Notes: generated by a model not told the origin, from the letters alone. A DNA stretch of 6,263 bases from an uncultured Syntrophobacterales bacterium (GCA_903903205.1 CAIUXU010000121.1:1-6263); one strand, 5' to 3'; shown: positions 1 through 6,149, counted from the stretch's first letter. Made by a program: numbers and translations.

Positions 1-831
1 GATCCGGCGACGGACACCATTGCCGTCGATCCGGAGAACCAACCCTTCCGCGACGACCAGGGAAACCCGGTCTTTCGCCCGGGAGGGCACGGTTCGCTCC
101 TTATGAATCTGAATCTTCTCGATGAAGATATCATCTTCCTGAAAAACATCGACAATACCGTGCCCGATCGTCTAAAGACAGAGACAGCCCTCTGGAAAAA
201 ACTTCTGGCTGGCTGCCTGGTCCAGCTTCAGGAGGAGATCTTTACCTCTGTTCGATTGCTCGCGGGTGAGGGCGGCAGGGAGGACGACTTGGAACGGATC
301 CGTGATTTTGCGGAAAAGAGGGTGAACATCGGTTTCCCCGCCGGCTTCCGGAAGCTCTCGCTTTCCGAGCGGCGATCGTCTCTTCTCAGGAAGCTGAATC
401 GGCCGATCAGAGTCTGCGGGATGGTGAAAAACGAAGGGGAACCGGGCGGCGGTCCTTTCTGGGTTGAGGATGCGGACGGGAATGGGGGGGCTTCTCTGCA
501 GATCATCGAGGAGTCGCAGATTGACAGGAATGACCCGGATCAGCGCGCCGTCTGGTCGTCTGCCACCCACTTCAATCCCGTCGATCTGGTCTGCGGCGTC
601 CGGGATTTTCAGGGGCGGAAATTCGATCTCCCGGCGTTTATCGATCCGACGACAGTGGCGATTACCCGGAAGTCGGAGAAAGGGAGGGAGCTTCAGGCGC
701 TTGAGCGGCCGGGTCTGTGGAACGGGTCGATGGCCTTCTGGAATACCGTCTTTGTCGAGGTTCCGCTAGCGACATTCAATCCGGTAAAGACTGTCACCGA
801 TCTTCTCCGGCCGCAGCATCTGCCTTCCTAA
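1..831 (+). CDS. DUF4301 family protein, C-terminal part (5' end outside window)
   Basis: The reading frame is open from base 1, so the gene is truncated at its 5' end; 276 codons and a TAA stop are visible. The ATG at 103 is internal, because conserved sequence (FRPGGHGSLL, residues 25-34 of the visible part) lies before it. DUF4301 proteins are about 500 residues long, so roughly half is present. Visible family-like blocks are GGHGSLL followed by DIIFLKNIDNTVPD (43-56), GMVKNEGEPGGGPFWV in the middle, and THFNPVDLVCGVRDFQG and PGLWNGSMAFWNTVF near the end. The function is not established. The GGHG...NIDN arrangement resembles the substrate-binding part of UDP-sugar pyrophosphorylases, so a nucleotidyltransferase-like fold is an inference. 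No signal peptide or membrane segment is visible in this part. The gene converges on the PP-loop gene downstream, 47 nt away, and belongs to a different transcription unit. Confidence 0.85.
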   Translation, partial: DPATDTIAVDPENQPFRDDQGNPVFRPGGHGSLLMNLNLLDEDIIFLKNIDNTVPDRLKTETALWKKLLAGCLVQLQEEIFTSVRLLAGEGGREDDLERIRDFAEKRVNIGFPAGFRKLSLSERRSSLLRKLNRPIRVCGMVKNEGEPGGGPFWVEDADGNGGASLQIIEESQIDRNDPDQRAVWSSATHFNPVDLVCGVRDFQGRKFDLPAFIDPTTVAITRKSEKGRELQALERPGLWNGSMAFWNTVFVEVPLATFNPVKTVTDLLRPQHLPS

Positions 832-843
832 TCGTTTGTTCTC

Positions 844-868
844 ATCCCCGAGTGCTTCTATCGGGGAT
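844..868. terminator. Hairpin between convergent genes, probable bidirectional terminator
   Basis: ATCCCCGA (844-851) and TCGGGGAT (861-868) form a perfect 8-bp stem with a 9-nt loop. It sits in the 47-nt gap between the stop codons of two convergent genes (831 and 879). Neither side has a clear T tract, so it may only protect 3' ends or act with a protein factor rather than as a classic intrinsic terminator. Confidence 0.6.
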
Positions 869-878
869 ATATTGGGCA

Positions 879-1856
879 TTAGACAAGCAGGCGTTCGGCC
901 CCTTCCGGGCTTATGGCGAGGACCATAAGCGAGGTCTCGTTTCCTCCCCGGAGGCAACCGGCGTTCAGCTCGCGGTCGCGCGGGCCGTCGCAGTAACGGG
1001 CACAGATTCCGGCGGCCAAAAGACGTGTTCCTTCATCGCCGCCGCCGGGAACAAGAGCGGTCGGTCCCGGAAAGGAATCGATCCGGATCAGCGCATCATC
1101 CCTGTCGGCCAGCCTCTCGATGGTTTCATTGTCCATCGCGTTCCGGCCGACGATTGCCTTTGTTTTTTCATCGAGACGAAAGTGCCTTCCAATCTTCAAA
1201 AGCTCGATATCCCGGATTGCGTGGTCGGGATGATGAACGAACAGGTCGCCAAGACGCCGGGAAAAGATGGGATCGGTGAGCAGGCAGCCGCCAGCGGGTG
1301 GGGGATAGGATGTGATTCCGTAATGGACGGCCATCTCAATCTGCCGTTTTCGGCCTCTCCCCTGAATATCGCAAAGGCGGGTGCGATCCACCTTGCCCAT
1401 CCGCTCCGGTTCTGTCTCCGGCAGGAGTCTGGCGCTGAGGGGGCGGAGGATACGGTCCGCGTAACCCGAATTTTTGGCGACGATGTAGAGGGATTGTTTC
1501 CCCTGGGACATGGGACGTTCCCCCAGAACCTCACCGGTGAAAAGGAAATCGGCGCCTTCCTCTTCCATGCGTCGTCCGGCAACCTGGAGCATCAGCGTGT
1601 GGCAGTCGATGCAGGGGTTCATGTTCCGACCATAGCCGTAACGGGGCGCCTTCAGCATCCGCAGGTGTTCTGCTGTAATGTCGAGAACGGCGAGCGACAA
1701 ACCGATCCTCTCCGCGGTCATCCGCGCCTTCGTGGCGCTGAAAAAGGGAGTCTCGAAGGTGATCCCCGAGACTTCGATCCCCTGTTCCGCGATCACCTTG
1801 AAGGCCAGGATGCTGTCCAGACCGCCCGAAAAAAGCGCTATAGCTTTTGTCTTCAA
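879..1856 (-). CDS. PP-loop ATPase, ThiI/MnmA-like tRNA thiouridylase-type protein with NFACT-like C-terminal domain
   Basis: This 325-aa protein starts with an ATP-pyrophosphatase P-loop, ALFSGGLDSILA (SGGLDS at residues 10-15), the adenylation motif of tRNA thiolases such as ThiI, MnmA and TtuA. NPCIDC (80-85) supplies a CxxC pair, GEVLGERPMSQ (108-118) follows, and YPPPAGGCLLTDP contributes a third cysteine (C191). The region from about 215 (GRHFRL, VGRN) resembles the RNA-binding C-terminal domain related to NFACT-R found in this subgroup. Inferred role: cytoplasmic ATP-dependent sulfur insertion into tRNA, or a related sulfur transfer; the exact modified base cannot be told, and there is no THUMP or rhodanese domain as in classical ThiI. 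The start is TTG at 1856, preceded by AAGGAG at 6 nt spacing. An ATG at 1943 would add 29 low-complexity residues and overlap the upstream gene by 74 nt. It is the last gene of a three-gene operon, 13 nt after the LysM gene. Confidence 0.85.
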   Translation of the reverse strand: MKTKAIALFSGGLDSILAFKVIAEQGIEVSGITFETPFFSATKARMTAERIGLSLAVLDITAEHLRMLKAPRYGYGRNMNPCIDCHTLMLQVAGRRMEEEGADFLFTGEVLGERPMSQGKQSLYIVAKNSGYADRILRPLSARLLPETEPERMGKVDRTRLCDIQGRGRKRQIEMAVHYGITSYPPPAGGCLLTDPIFSRRLGDLFVHHPDHAIRDIELLKIGRHFRLDEKTKAIVGRNAMDNETIERLADRDDALIRIDSFPGPTALVPGGGDEGTRLLAAGICARYCDGPRDRELNAGCLRGGNETSLMVLAISPEGAERLLV

Positions 1857-1868
1857 TCCCAACTCCTT
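1854..1868 (-). promoter_or_regulatory. Ribosome binding site and TTG start of the PP-loop gene
   Basis: On the minus strand AAGGAG (1868-1863) is followed by 6 nt and TTG (1856-1854), then codons for KTKAIALFSGG. The Shine-Dalgarno directly follows the TGA stop of the LysM gene (1872-1870), which suggests translational coupling. This site, not the upstream ATG, decides the start. Confidence 0.75.
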
Positions 1869-1869
1869 C

Positions 1870-3666
1870 TCAGTATCGGATGACACGTTCTCCCCGGCGG
1901 CCGCTGAAAAAAGGCAGGACGGCGGGAGCCATATCGAAATCAATCAGAAAAATCGGTTCCCCCCCGTTCATCGCCCGAAGGGTAGAAATAGAGCCCGTAA
2001 GCCGCGGGCGTTTACCCTCCTGTGGAATCCGGAAGGAAAAATAACCGAAAGAGACAGGGATTCCTAACCCCTGAAGCGTACCTTCGATGAGGGACCGGCC
2101 CTGGTCCCTCTCTCTAATGGGAATCACTTCCGCACCCGCATCCCTGAGGATGAGAACGAACTGTTCGGGAAGCTTCTTCGTATGGATGATGAACCGTTTC
2201 TCTCCTTTCCGGATCAGCAGATCGGCAGTGACGGAGAGGTTGAATCCGTTGCGGGCCTGGTCAAAGACGACGACTTCAGTGTTCCTGATCGGCGTCTCAC
2301 CGAGGGTCAAAAGAAGTTTCTCCACAAAAGCGATGCCTTTCATGTCTCGCAAATCCGTAATAATCGGTTGCAGTGCCGACGGTGTTTCCATGGAAGAGAC
2401 CGCGCGGCCCTCAGCGATCTCCGTCACGGCGATACCGTTATTCTCGATGAATCTCCTTGCTTCTGCGGGGAGGGGTTGTTCGTCGCGATCGAGCAGAAAA
2501 AGCCCTTGGCGATAAGTAACGCCACCCACAGCAGTTTTGCCGGAGATAACCCAGTCGGGGAAGATCAGGATTTCCGGTTTTGCTGTCAGCTCCAGGGGTT
2601 TGTCGGTCCTGACCATCTTGTAATTTTGGGAATGGCGGATAATGCCCGACAGGCCGCCAAGTTCATCGCGAAGCTCTTCCGCCGTTAGAAAGGCATAATT
2701 TTTCCAGGATTGGCGGATGAGTCTTTTCAGATTTTCCGACAGACGGTCTCCGTAATCCAGGAGAACCGTCGTTCCATCATCCAGTTCCACGACCGGGATC
2801 TGGGCGCAGTCGATGGTGATCTGTGTGGTCTCCTGTAGCGGGATGTGGTAACTCCCCGCTACCGTGACTGCTCCACGCATCCGGCTGATCACCGGCCGAA
2901 TGACTCCAAACAGAGAGTCCGCAATCATCTTCGCAGCCGCGTCCGGCTTCCCCGTCGGAGGGGTGGTCGTCTGCTGGGGTTGAGTCTGGGTCTGGGGCTG
3001 CGTCGGCGGCGGGATGGCTGAGCGAGCGGGCGCCGGAGGGAGGCGCAGGGCTTGTCCGACCGGAAGCCGGTTCAAATCACGGATCTCAGGATTCAGCTTG
3101 CGGATGAGACGATAAGCAGGGAGTGCCTCAGCGGGATTCATGTTCAATTCGGACAGGATTACCCGGCTGATGGAGTCCCCTTCCTGTATCCGGTAAATAA
3201 CCGGTATGGGGACACCTCGCCGCAAGGTGTCCCCGGAGTTTTTCCTGCCGCTGTTGGAAACGGATTCGGAAGGTTCTAATCTGCCTGGGGTCGGAAGAAC
3301 GATTCTCTGGCCGGGATAGACCCGGTCCAAATCCGGGATGTCAGGGTTTAAACGTCTGATGGCTGCCCGTGATACCGGTTCGTATCCCGGTTGGCTGCGC
3401 AGGACGGATCTGATCGATTCACCTTTCTTCATCACATAGACACGGCTGTTACTGCTGCCCACAGTCTTTTGAAGAAGGAGACTGGCACTGTCCTCACGCG
3501 CCGAAAGTGGGGCGGGGAGAAGGGGCAGGAATATCATGGCAAGAAGGATGACAGACCTTCGAAAGGGTGTCCGCGCATACGGTCTCCAGAATCGCTGCTC
3601 GCCATTTTGACTCCGCCCTTCTTTTTCACAGCGACGGATAGCCTTTCCCGATTGCAATAAAATCAT
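1870..3666 (-). CDS. Secreted protein with two LysM domains and an uncharacterised C-terminal region
   Basis: The 598-aa protein has a hydrophobic export signal at about residues 38-56 (VILLAMIFLPLLPAPLSA, likely cut near A56). Before it lies an unusually long basic N-region containing a twin arginine (R36-R37). Two LysM peptidoglycan-binding modules follow, at about 76-125 and 156-210. They are clearly duplicated: each ends in a matching block, LNPDIPDLDR...PGQRIVLP and LNPEIRDLNR...VGQALRLP. A Pro/Gln/Thr-rich linker (about 209-240) leads to about 350 residues that I do not recognise, with mixed helix/strand character and one cysteine (C287). The protein is expected in the envelope, attached to peptidoglycan; an enzymatic or scaffolding role of the C-terminal half is unknown. 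The start at 3666 has only a weak ribosome site (GGATAAG). The only other start codon before the signal's core is TTG at codon 4, and M44 lies inside the hydrophobic core. It is the middle gene of the operon, 16 nt after the acyl-CoA dehydrogenase. Confidence 0.85.
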   Translation of the reverse strand: MILLQSGKAIRRCEKEGRSQNGEQRFWRPYARTPFRRSVILLAMIFLPLLPAPLSAREDSASLLLQKTVGSSNSRVYVMKKGESIRSVLRSQPGYEPVSRAAIRRLNPDIPDLDRVYPGQRIVLPTPGRLEPSESVSNSGRKNSGDTLRRGVPIPVIYRIQEGDSISRVILSELNMNPAEALPAYRLIRKLNPEIRDLNRLPVGQALRLPPAPARSAIPPPTQPQTQTQPQQTTTPPTGKPDAAAKMIADSLFGVIRPVISRMRGAVTVAGSYHIPLQETTQITIDCAQIPVVELDDGTTVLLDYGDRLSENLKRLIRQSWKNYAFLTAEELRDELGGLSGIIRHSQNYKMVRTDKPLELTAKPEILIFPDWVISGKTAVGGVTYRQGLFLLDRDEQPLPAEARRFIENNGIAVTEIAEGRAVSSMETPSALQPIITDLRDMKGIAFVEKLLLTLGETPIRNTEVVVFDQARNGFNLSVTADLLIRKGEKRFIIHTKKLPEQFVLILRDAGAEVIPIRERDQGRSLIEGTLQGLGIPVSFGYFSFRIPQEGKRPRLTGSISTLRAMNGGEPIFLIDFDMAPAVLPFFSGRRGERVIRY

Positions 3667-3682
3667 GGTCTTATCTTATCCG

Positions 3683-4873
3683 TTACCGGGCGCTTTGAAA
3701 GTTGTCCCGGAGAAGCTCACGGGCAATGATCATCCGGCGCACCTCTGCGGTACCGGCGCCGATATCCCAAAGCTTCTGATCGAGATAGTGTCGGGAAACC
3801 GCATATTCTTGACAGTAGCCGTAGCCCCCGTGGATCTGGATGGCGTCTGCGGCTACCTTCGTGCCCATCTCACCGCAGAAGAGGAGGGCGGCTGCCGCCT
3901 TGCGGTCCAGATCGGTTCCCTTCCCCCCGACTTTTTTCTCCAGCGAGTCGCAGTAGGCGGCGGCGCTGTAGGCCATCCATCTGGAAGCCATGTAGCTTGT
4001 GTACATGTCGGCCAACTTTCCTTGAATGAACTGAAACGAAGATATTGGCTTTCCAAACTGAATTCTTTCCCTGGCGTAACGCAGGCTCAGATCGAGGCAG
4101 GCCCGCTGCGAGCCCAGAGAGCAGCCGCTCAGGGTGATCCGCTCCGTGCAGAGACCGTTGGTGAGAATGGCGCCGCCGCGATTCAGGCTGCCAATCAGAC
4201 TTTCTTCGGGAATTTCCATGTCATCGAAGGTTATGAGAGCCGTAGGGGAGCTTCGCATGCCCCATTTTTTGATTTTTTCGCGGTAAAGCCCCTTCACCCC
4301 GTCCGTCAGAAAATAAAAAGCGGATATTCCGTGTGCGCCCCGGGAGGGGTCGGTTTTCGCGTAGAAGAGCATGACATCGGCGACGTTGCCGTTGGTGATA
4401 AAAGTCTTGCTTCCGTTCACGATATAGCGGTCCTTCACTTTGACGGCCCGTGTGGTCATCCCCATTGCGTCGGAGCCGGCGTTGGGTTCGGTGATCCCCA
4501 GGCAGCCGATATACTCGCCGCTGCAGGCCCGGGGAAGAATTTCCAGCTTCTGCTCTTCGGTTGCGTTTCGTCGGAAGTTGTCGAAGCACAGAGTCTGGCT
4601 TGCCCCCACGGTCATGGCCAGCGCGTTGCTCACCCGTGCGATGGTTTCGTAAATGAGCAGGGTTTCCACATAACCGAGGCCGGCGCCGCCGTATTTTTCT
4701 TCAAAGACAATTCCGTTGACGCCGATTTTGCCCAGTTCCCGGAACAGGTCCGGAGGCATCCGGTCTTCTTCGTAAAGTTCCTCCATCTGCGGTTCCAGCC
4801 AACTGGATGCCCATCGCCAGACAATCTCCTCGATCATCTTCTGTTCAGATGTGAATTCGAAATCGAGCGCCAT
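3683..4873 (-). CDS. Acyl-CoA dehydrogenase (isovaleryl/long-chain-type catalytic base)
   Basis: This 396-aa FAD flavoprotein oxidises an acyl-CoA at the alpha-beta bond and passes electrons to ETF in the cytoplasm. Length and domain order fit the family: N-terminal helical part (1-120), middle beta domain with signature GITEPNAGSDAMG (126-138), and C-terminal helical domain with the second signature starting QIHGGYGY (346-353). The usual C-terminal catalytic Glu of medium- and short-chain enzymes is replaced by Ala (IGAGT, A373). E244 in GLCTERITLSG aligns with the helix-G Glu of isovaleryl-CoA and long-chain enzymes, and is the likely catalytic base. The substrate (branched, long or cyclic acyl-CoA) cannot be fixed from sequence. 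The start is ATG 4873, with AAGGAGG 4 nt upstream. The open frame reaches 5113, but those 80 extra residues look non-coding and would cover both promoters. It is the first gene of a three-gene operon, with no ETF genes beside it. Confidence 0.93.
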   Translation of the reverse strand: MALDFEFTSEQKMIEEIVWRWASSWLEPQMEELYEEDRMPPDLFRELGKIGVNGIVFEEKYGGAGLGYVETLLIYETIARVSNALAMTVGASQTLCFDNFRRNATEEQKLEILPRACSGEYIGCLGITEPNAGSDAMGMTTRAVKVKDRYIVNGSKTFITNGNVADVMLFYAKTDPSRGAHGISAFYFLTDGVKGLYREKIKKWGMRSSPTALITFDDMEIPEESLIGSLNRGGAILTNGLCTERITLSGCSLGSQRACLDLSLRYARERIQFGKPISSFQFIQGKLADMYTSYMASRWMAYSAAAYCDSLEKKVGGKGTDLDRKAAAALLFCGEMGTKVAADAIQIHGGYGYCQEYAVSRHYLDQKLWDIGAGTAEVRRMIIARELLRDNFQSAR

Positions 4874-4877
4874 AATT

Positions 4878-4884
4878 CCTCCTT
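4878..4884 (-). promoter_or_regulatory. Strong ribosome binding site of the acyl-CoA dehydrogenase gene
   Basis: AAGGAGG on the minus strand, 4 nt before ATG 4873. It is a near-perfect match to the 16S anti-Shine-Dalgarno and rules out the longer frame that begins at 5113. Confidence 0.85.
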
Positions 4885-4904
4885 TGAAGTCCAGTGTGCG
4901 GCGG

Positions 4905-4933
4905 ATGTTACGACAATGTTCCTGAAATGTCCA
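4905..4933 (-). promoter_or_regulatory. Candidate sigma-70 promoter for the minus-strand operon
   Basis: On the minus strand TGGACA (4933-4928) and TAACAT (4910-4905) are separated by exactly 17 nt. Each box departs from consensus at one or two positions. Transcription would begin near 4898, giving a leader of about 25 nt that contains the strong ribosome site. No second internal promoter is obvious for the two downstream genes. Confidence 0.5.
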
Positions 4934-4996
4934 GCGGGAATGGGGGCGATCGTTGCCCTTCTGGAGGTGATGGTTGAAAGTTGACCATATTCCCCG

Positions 4997-5024
4997 TTGC
5001 AAGATTGGTTTGAACTGATATATA
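4997..5024 (+). promoter_or_regulatory. Candidate extended -10 promoter for the 72-aa / HD gene pair
   Basis: TTGCAA (4997-5002) and TATATA (5019-5024) are 16 nt apart, and the -10 box is preceded by TGA, giving an extended -10 (TGATATATA). Transcription would start near 5031, leaving a leader of about 80 nt before ATG 5112. Confidence 0.5.
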
Positions 5025-5046
5025 GGGGCCCATCGGGAATAACAGG

Positions 5047-5089
5047 GCAAGTTTTGTACTTGCTTCCGTAATGGTCTCGCGAAGGCGCG
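5047..5089 (+). other. Two small hairpins in the 5' leader of the 72-aa gene
   Basis: GCAAGT (5047-5052) pairs with ACTTGC (5058-5063) around a TTTGT loop. CGCG (5078-5081) pairs with CGCG (5086-5089) around AAGG. They lie between the predicted transcription start and the ribosome site AGGAGGG (5102-5108). A regulatory role is possible but not shown, and no known riboswitch consensus was recognised. Confidence 0.3.
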
Positions 5090-5111
5090 TGCAACGTGGT
5101 CAGGAGGGTTC

Positions 5112-5330
5112 ATGGCGGAAAAAGAACAGCAGGCGGTTCTACTGAAGGAGATCCAGGTCCGGTTTGAGCGGAAACTGAAGGATAACGAAATCAGTCTGCT
5201 GGAATACTGGAAGGAGCATCTGGACCGGGTGGGGGCGATGAAACCGGAAGGAGTAGCCGCCCTCCAGCTTCAGGTGAAAAATATTTCCGGGATGATGGCA
5301 AACCGGATCATGATGCTGAAGCGCGGGTGA
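5112..5330 (+). CDS. Small helical protein of unknown function (72 aa)
   Basis: The gene has an excellent ribosome site (AGGAGGG, 5102-5108) 3-4 nt before ATG 5112 and ends at TGA 5328-5330. The protein is rich in charged and aliphatic residues throughout: LLKEIQVRFERKLKDNEIS, then LLEYWKEHLDRV, a short turn MKPEG, and a second helical stretch ALQLQVKNISGMMANRIMML. No glycine-rich loops, cysteines, signal peptide or membrane segment are present, so it is probably a soluble two- or three-helix protein. I do not recognise the family. It is the first gene of a unit with the HD-domain protein (58-nt gap, same strand). It could be a small partner or regulator of that enzyme, but this rests on position only. 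Confidence 0.75.
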   Translation: MAEKEQQAVLLKEIQVRFERKLKDNEISLLEYWKEHLDRVGAMKPEGVAALQLQVKNISGMMANRIMMLKRG

Positions 5331-5363
5331 CTTGAAGAACCCGGTTTTACATCAGGATTGCAA

Positions 5364-5385
5364 CCACGGTGAGGATTGATCGTGG
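5364..5385 (+). other. Hairpin just before the HD-protein start
   Basis: CCACG (5364-5368) pairs with CGTGG (5381-5385). The 12-nt loop carries GTGAGG, the only Shine-Dalgarno-like sequence near ATG 5389, which is otherwise 14 nt from the start codon. The fold could affect translation of the second gene. The stem is only 5 bp, so chance is possible. Confidence 0.25.
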
Positions 5386-5388
5386 ATC

Positions 5389-6009
5389 ATGGCCAAAGGG
5401 TGGATGGAGAAGATGAGGGAGATCGCGGATTTTCTTTTTGAAGTCGGAATGCTGCAAAAAACGCCGCGGAGCGGTTTCCAGTTTCTGGGTTCCGGGTGTG
5501 AATCGGTGGCTGAACACGTTTTACGAACGCTATACATCGGCTACGTGCTGTGCAAAATGGATCCGGATGCGGATGAATTAAAGGTCCTGCGACTCTGCCT
5601 TATGCATGATCTGCCCGAGGCCCGTACGGGCGACATGAATTATGTTAACAAGAAGTACGTGACGGTGGATGAAAAAAAGGCGGCCCGGGAGCTCGCGGAG
5701 CCACTTTTCTTCGGGGGGGAGATCGAAGCCGCGCTCGACGAATTCAACGGGAAAGAGACGAGAGAGTCCCGGATGGCCAGGGATGCCGATCAGCTCTCGC
5801 TGATTCTTCAGTTGAAGGAGTGCGGCGATCTGGGAAACAAATACAGCCGGGAGTGGATCCGCTTCGCCGTTTTGCGTCTCACCACGGAAAACGCCCGTAG
5901 CCTCGCCACGACCATCCTTGACACGGATTCTTCCAACTGGTGGTTCAAGGACAAAAGTGACTGGTGGGTCAATGGCAATCACGATTCATCGAAGGAAGTG
6001 GAGAAATAA
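5389..6009 (+). CDS. HD-domain phosphohydrolase, YfbR/HDDC2-like 5'-nucleotidase type
   Basis: The 206-aa soluble protein carries the full metal site of the YfbR/HDDC2 branch of the HD superfamily: H43 (ESVAEHVLR), the H73-D74 pair in MHDLPEARTGD, and a distal D134 in RDADQL. E77 and D82 lie at the same offsets from the HD pair as E72 and D77 of E. coli YfbR, a deoxynucleoside 5'-monophosphatase. The opening block FLFEVGMLQKTPRSGFQFLGSG is also typical of the family. The likely reaction is divalent-metal-dependent dephosphorylation of (deoxy)nucleoside monophosphates in the cytoplasm; substrate preference is inferred. The C-terminus ends in an unusual tail with two Trp pairs (W184-W185, W192-W193). 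The start is uncertain: ATG 5389 lacks a good ribosome site, while ATG 5404 and ATG 5413 have weak ones; all keep the HD core. It is second in a unit with the 72-aa gene. Confidence 0.88.
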   Translation: MAKGWMEKMREIADFLFEVGMLQKTPRSGFQFLGSGCESVAEHVLRTLYIGYVLCKMDPDADELKVLRLCLMHDLPEARTGDMNYVNKKYVTVDEKKAARELAEPLFFGGEIEAALDEFNGKETRESRMARDADQLSLILQLKECGDLGNKYSREWIRFAVLRLTTENARSLATTILDTDSSNWWFKDKSDWWVNGNHDSSKEVEK

Positions 6010-6076
6010 GATGGATCGGTACGCATTTGCCGATTGAATCAAAGCTCCCCTCAATGCCGCTCGGATGATCTTTTTC

Positions 6077-6103
6077 CCGCATCAGCCACTGCTGATTTTG
6101 CGG
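6077..6103 (+). terminator. Probable terminator after the HD gene
   Basis: ATCAGC (6081-6086) and GCTGAT (6091-6096) form a perfect stem around the 4-nt loop CACT. The stem is followed by TTT, and an outer CCGC/GCGG pairing (6077-6080 with 6100-6103) extends it. The T run is short, so efficiency is uncertain. It lies 68 nt past the HD stop codon and just before the next -35 box. Confidence 0.5.
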
Positions 6104-6114
6104 CGATAAATTTC

Positions 6115-6143
6115 TTGACAAACAAAAGTGCATTTGATAGTGG
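6115..6143 (+). promoter_or_regulatory. Candidate promoter with consensus -35 box
   Basis: TTGACA (6115-6120) is a perfect -35. Downstream, TTGATAGTGG (6134-6143) offers GATAGT at 15 nt spacing, or a TG-extended box at 17 nt. The -10 is the weak part. The AT-rich stretch GATAAATTTCTTGACAAACA around it stands out from the GC-rich neighbours, as promoters do. Transcription would start near 6150. Confidence 0.55.
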
Positions 6144-6149
6144 AACGCC

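Noticed and set aside
717..1883. 388-codon open frame on the plus strand opposite the PP-loop gene
   Set aside because: It overlaps the end of the DUF4301 gene and runs antisense to a clear PP-loop ATPase. It shows no domain and is a by-product of GC-rich codon use.
3665..4984. 439-codon open frame on the plus strand opposite the acyl-CoA dehydrogenase
   Set aside because: It lies antisense to a gene with two exact family signatures. Its protein is low in recognisable motifs and rich in H, G, V and C as expected from GC-rich antisense codons, and it has no proper ribosome site.
4981..5009. TTGACC as a -35 box for the rightward promoter
   Set aside because: At 17 nt spacing the -10 would be ATTGGT, far from consensus; TTGCAA with TATATA is better.
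4874..5113. 80-residue N-terminal extension of the acyl-CoA dehydrogenase
   Set aside because: The extension has no family similarity, covers the likely promoters, and a near-perfect Shine-Dalgarno precedes ATG 4873.
6011..6037. 8-codon frame MDRYAFAD right after the HD gene
   Set aside because: Too short, with no ribosome site or conserved feature visible.
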